Below are positions 63,531 to 64,000 of a stretch of DNA of 64,000 nucleotides, piece after piece. The translations under genes were made by a program, and so were the position numbers. The notes beneath the pieces were generated by a model, which saw only the letters and a program-made list of their open reading frames with translations, searched no databases and was not told where the DNA came from. The stretch comes from Salinicoccus hispanicus. GTDB taxonomy: Bacteria > Bacillota > Bacilli > Staphylococcales > Salinicoccaceae. The stretch is from assembly GCF_009831115.1 (NCBI RefSeq), contig NZ_WUUK01000001.1, positions 62,001 to 126,000 of the forward strand. The letters run 5' to 3'. Numbering within the stretch: position 1 is the stretch's first letter; each line of letters opens with the position of its first letter.

Positions 63531-64000
63531 ATGTTAGAATTCGAGCAAGGTTTCAACCATATGGCAACATTGAAAGTTGTAGGTGTAGGTGGCGGCGGTA
63601 ACAACGCAGTCAACCGCATGATCGATGATGGCATGCAGAACGTCGAGTTCATTGCCATCAATACAGACGGACAGGCGCTGAACCTGTCAAAAGCGGAATC
63701 CAAGATCCAGATCGGCGAGAAACTGACCCGTGGTCTCGGTGCCGGTGCAAATCCGGATATCGGCAAGAAAGCTGCTGAAGAGTCAAGAGAGCAGATCGAA
63801 GATGCAATCCAGGGTGCGGACATGGTGTTCGTTACAGCTGGAATGGGCGGCGGTACAGGTACAGGTGCTGCTCCAGTCGTTGCCAAAATCGCAAAAGAGA
63901 TGGGTGCACTGACAGTCGGTGTTGTTACACGTCCTTTCTCCTTTGAAGGCAGAAAGCGCCAGACACAGGCTTCTGCAGGTGTAGACGCAATGAAGGCGGC
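63531..64000 (+). CDS. ftsZ: Cell division protein FtsZ (3' end cut by window)
   Basis: Tubulin-like GTPase that forms the division ring; 156 complete codons are present. [29 protein letters not shown] opens the nucleotide-binding fold, with the signature GGGTGTG at 106-112. GGAGG lies eight bases before the ATG. The gene continues beyond the window; nothing is abnormal in the visible part. It follows ftsA after 24 bases, probably cotranscribed. Confidence 0.97.
   Translation, partial: MLEFEQGFNHMATLKVVGVGGGGNNAVNRMIDDGMQNVEFIAINTDGQALNLSKAESKIQIGEKLTRGLGAGANPDIGKKAAEESREQIEDAIQGADMVFVTAGMGGGTGTGAAPVVAKIAKEMGALTVGVVTRPFSFEGRKRQTQASAGVDAMKA

Overview
The window is a 64 kb piece of core chromosome from a low-to-moderate-GC Firmicute. 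Gene order and protein sequences point to the family Staphylococcaceae: ktrC-rnjA-rpoY, def-pdhABCD, potABCD, yktB-yktC, ylaF-typA-ylaH, ylaN-ftsW-pycA-ctaA/ctaB, ricF, ylbG, rsmD-coaD-tmcAL, yceD-rpmF, bshC and mraZ-rsmH-ftsL-pbp1-mraY-murD-divIB-ftsA-ftsZ follow the staphylococcal/bacillary order. Base composition is clearly richer in GC than Staphylococcus, many proteins are strongly acidic, and a caa3 oxidase is present that Staphylococcus aureus lacks. This suggests a halotolerant relative such as Salinicoccus (inference, not proven).

Layout. (1) 1-4.6 kb: potassium uptake regulator, RNase J1 with RNA polymerase subunit epsilon, peptide deformylase and a YkyA-type lipoprotein. (2) 4.7-9.9 kb: pyruvate dehydrogenase complex operon pdhABCD and yktA. 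(3) 10-15.1 kb: spermidine/putrescine ABC transporter potABCD, its genes overlapping by ATGA junctions, then a membrane protein with a long charged tail. (4) 15.3-27.7 kb: branched-chain amino acid block. A BASS-family carrier and ilvD form one unit. A second unit, ilvB-ilvH-ilvC-leuABCD-ilvA, is preceded by a cre site, CodY-like motifs, a sigma-A promoter and a T-box leader. The ilvA reading frame is broken near its start. (5) 27.8-35.1 kb: yktB, a SuhB-like phosphatase, a degenerate NERD-like gene pair, ylaF, typA, ylaH, ylaN and ftsW. (6) 35.2-46.5 kb: pyruvate carboxylase, then heme A synthesis (ctaA, ctaB) and the caa3 cytochrome oxidase operon ctaCDEF with ctaG and ctaM. (7) 46.5-54.5 kb: small conserved genes, glycerophosphodiesterase, rsmD, coaD, tmcAL, yceD-rpmF and bacillithiol synthase bshC. 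(8) 54.5-64 kb: the division and cell wall cluster from mraZ to ftsZ; ftsZ runs off the end.

The genes form a coherent metabolic picture. Pdh and PycA partition pyruvate, the ilv/leu block drains pyruvate into branched-chain amino acids, and Cta enzymes build the terminal oxidase. Regulation visible in the sequence includes a T-box, two consensus cre sites, CodY-like sites, MraZ boxes and about twenty intrinsic terminators. I saw no CRISPR array, prophage, insertion sequence, tRNA or rRNA. I did not find a clearly new multi-gene system. The points most worth a second look are the ilvA frameshift, the BASS-ilvD unit, the 41-bp tandem repeat before potA and the NERD-like pair.
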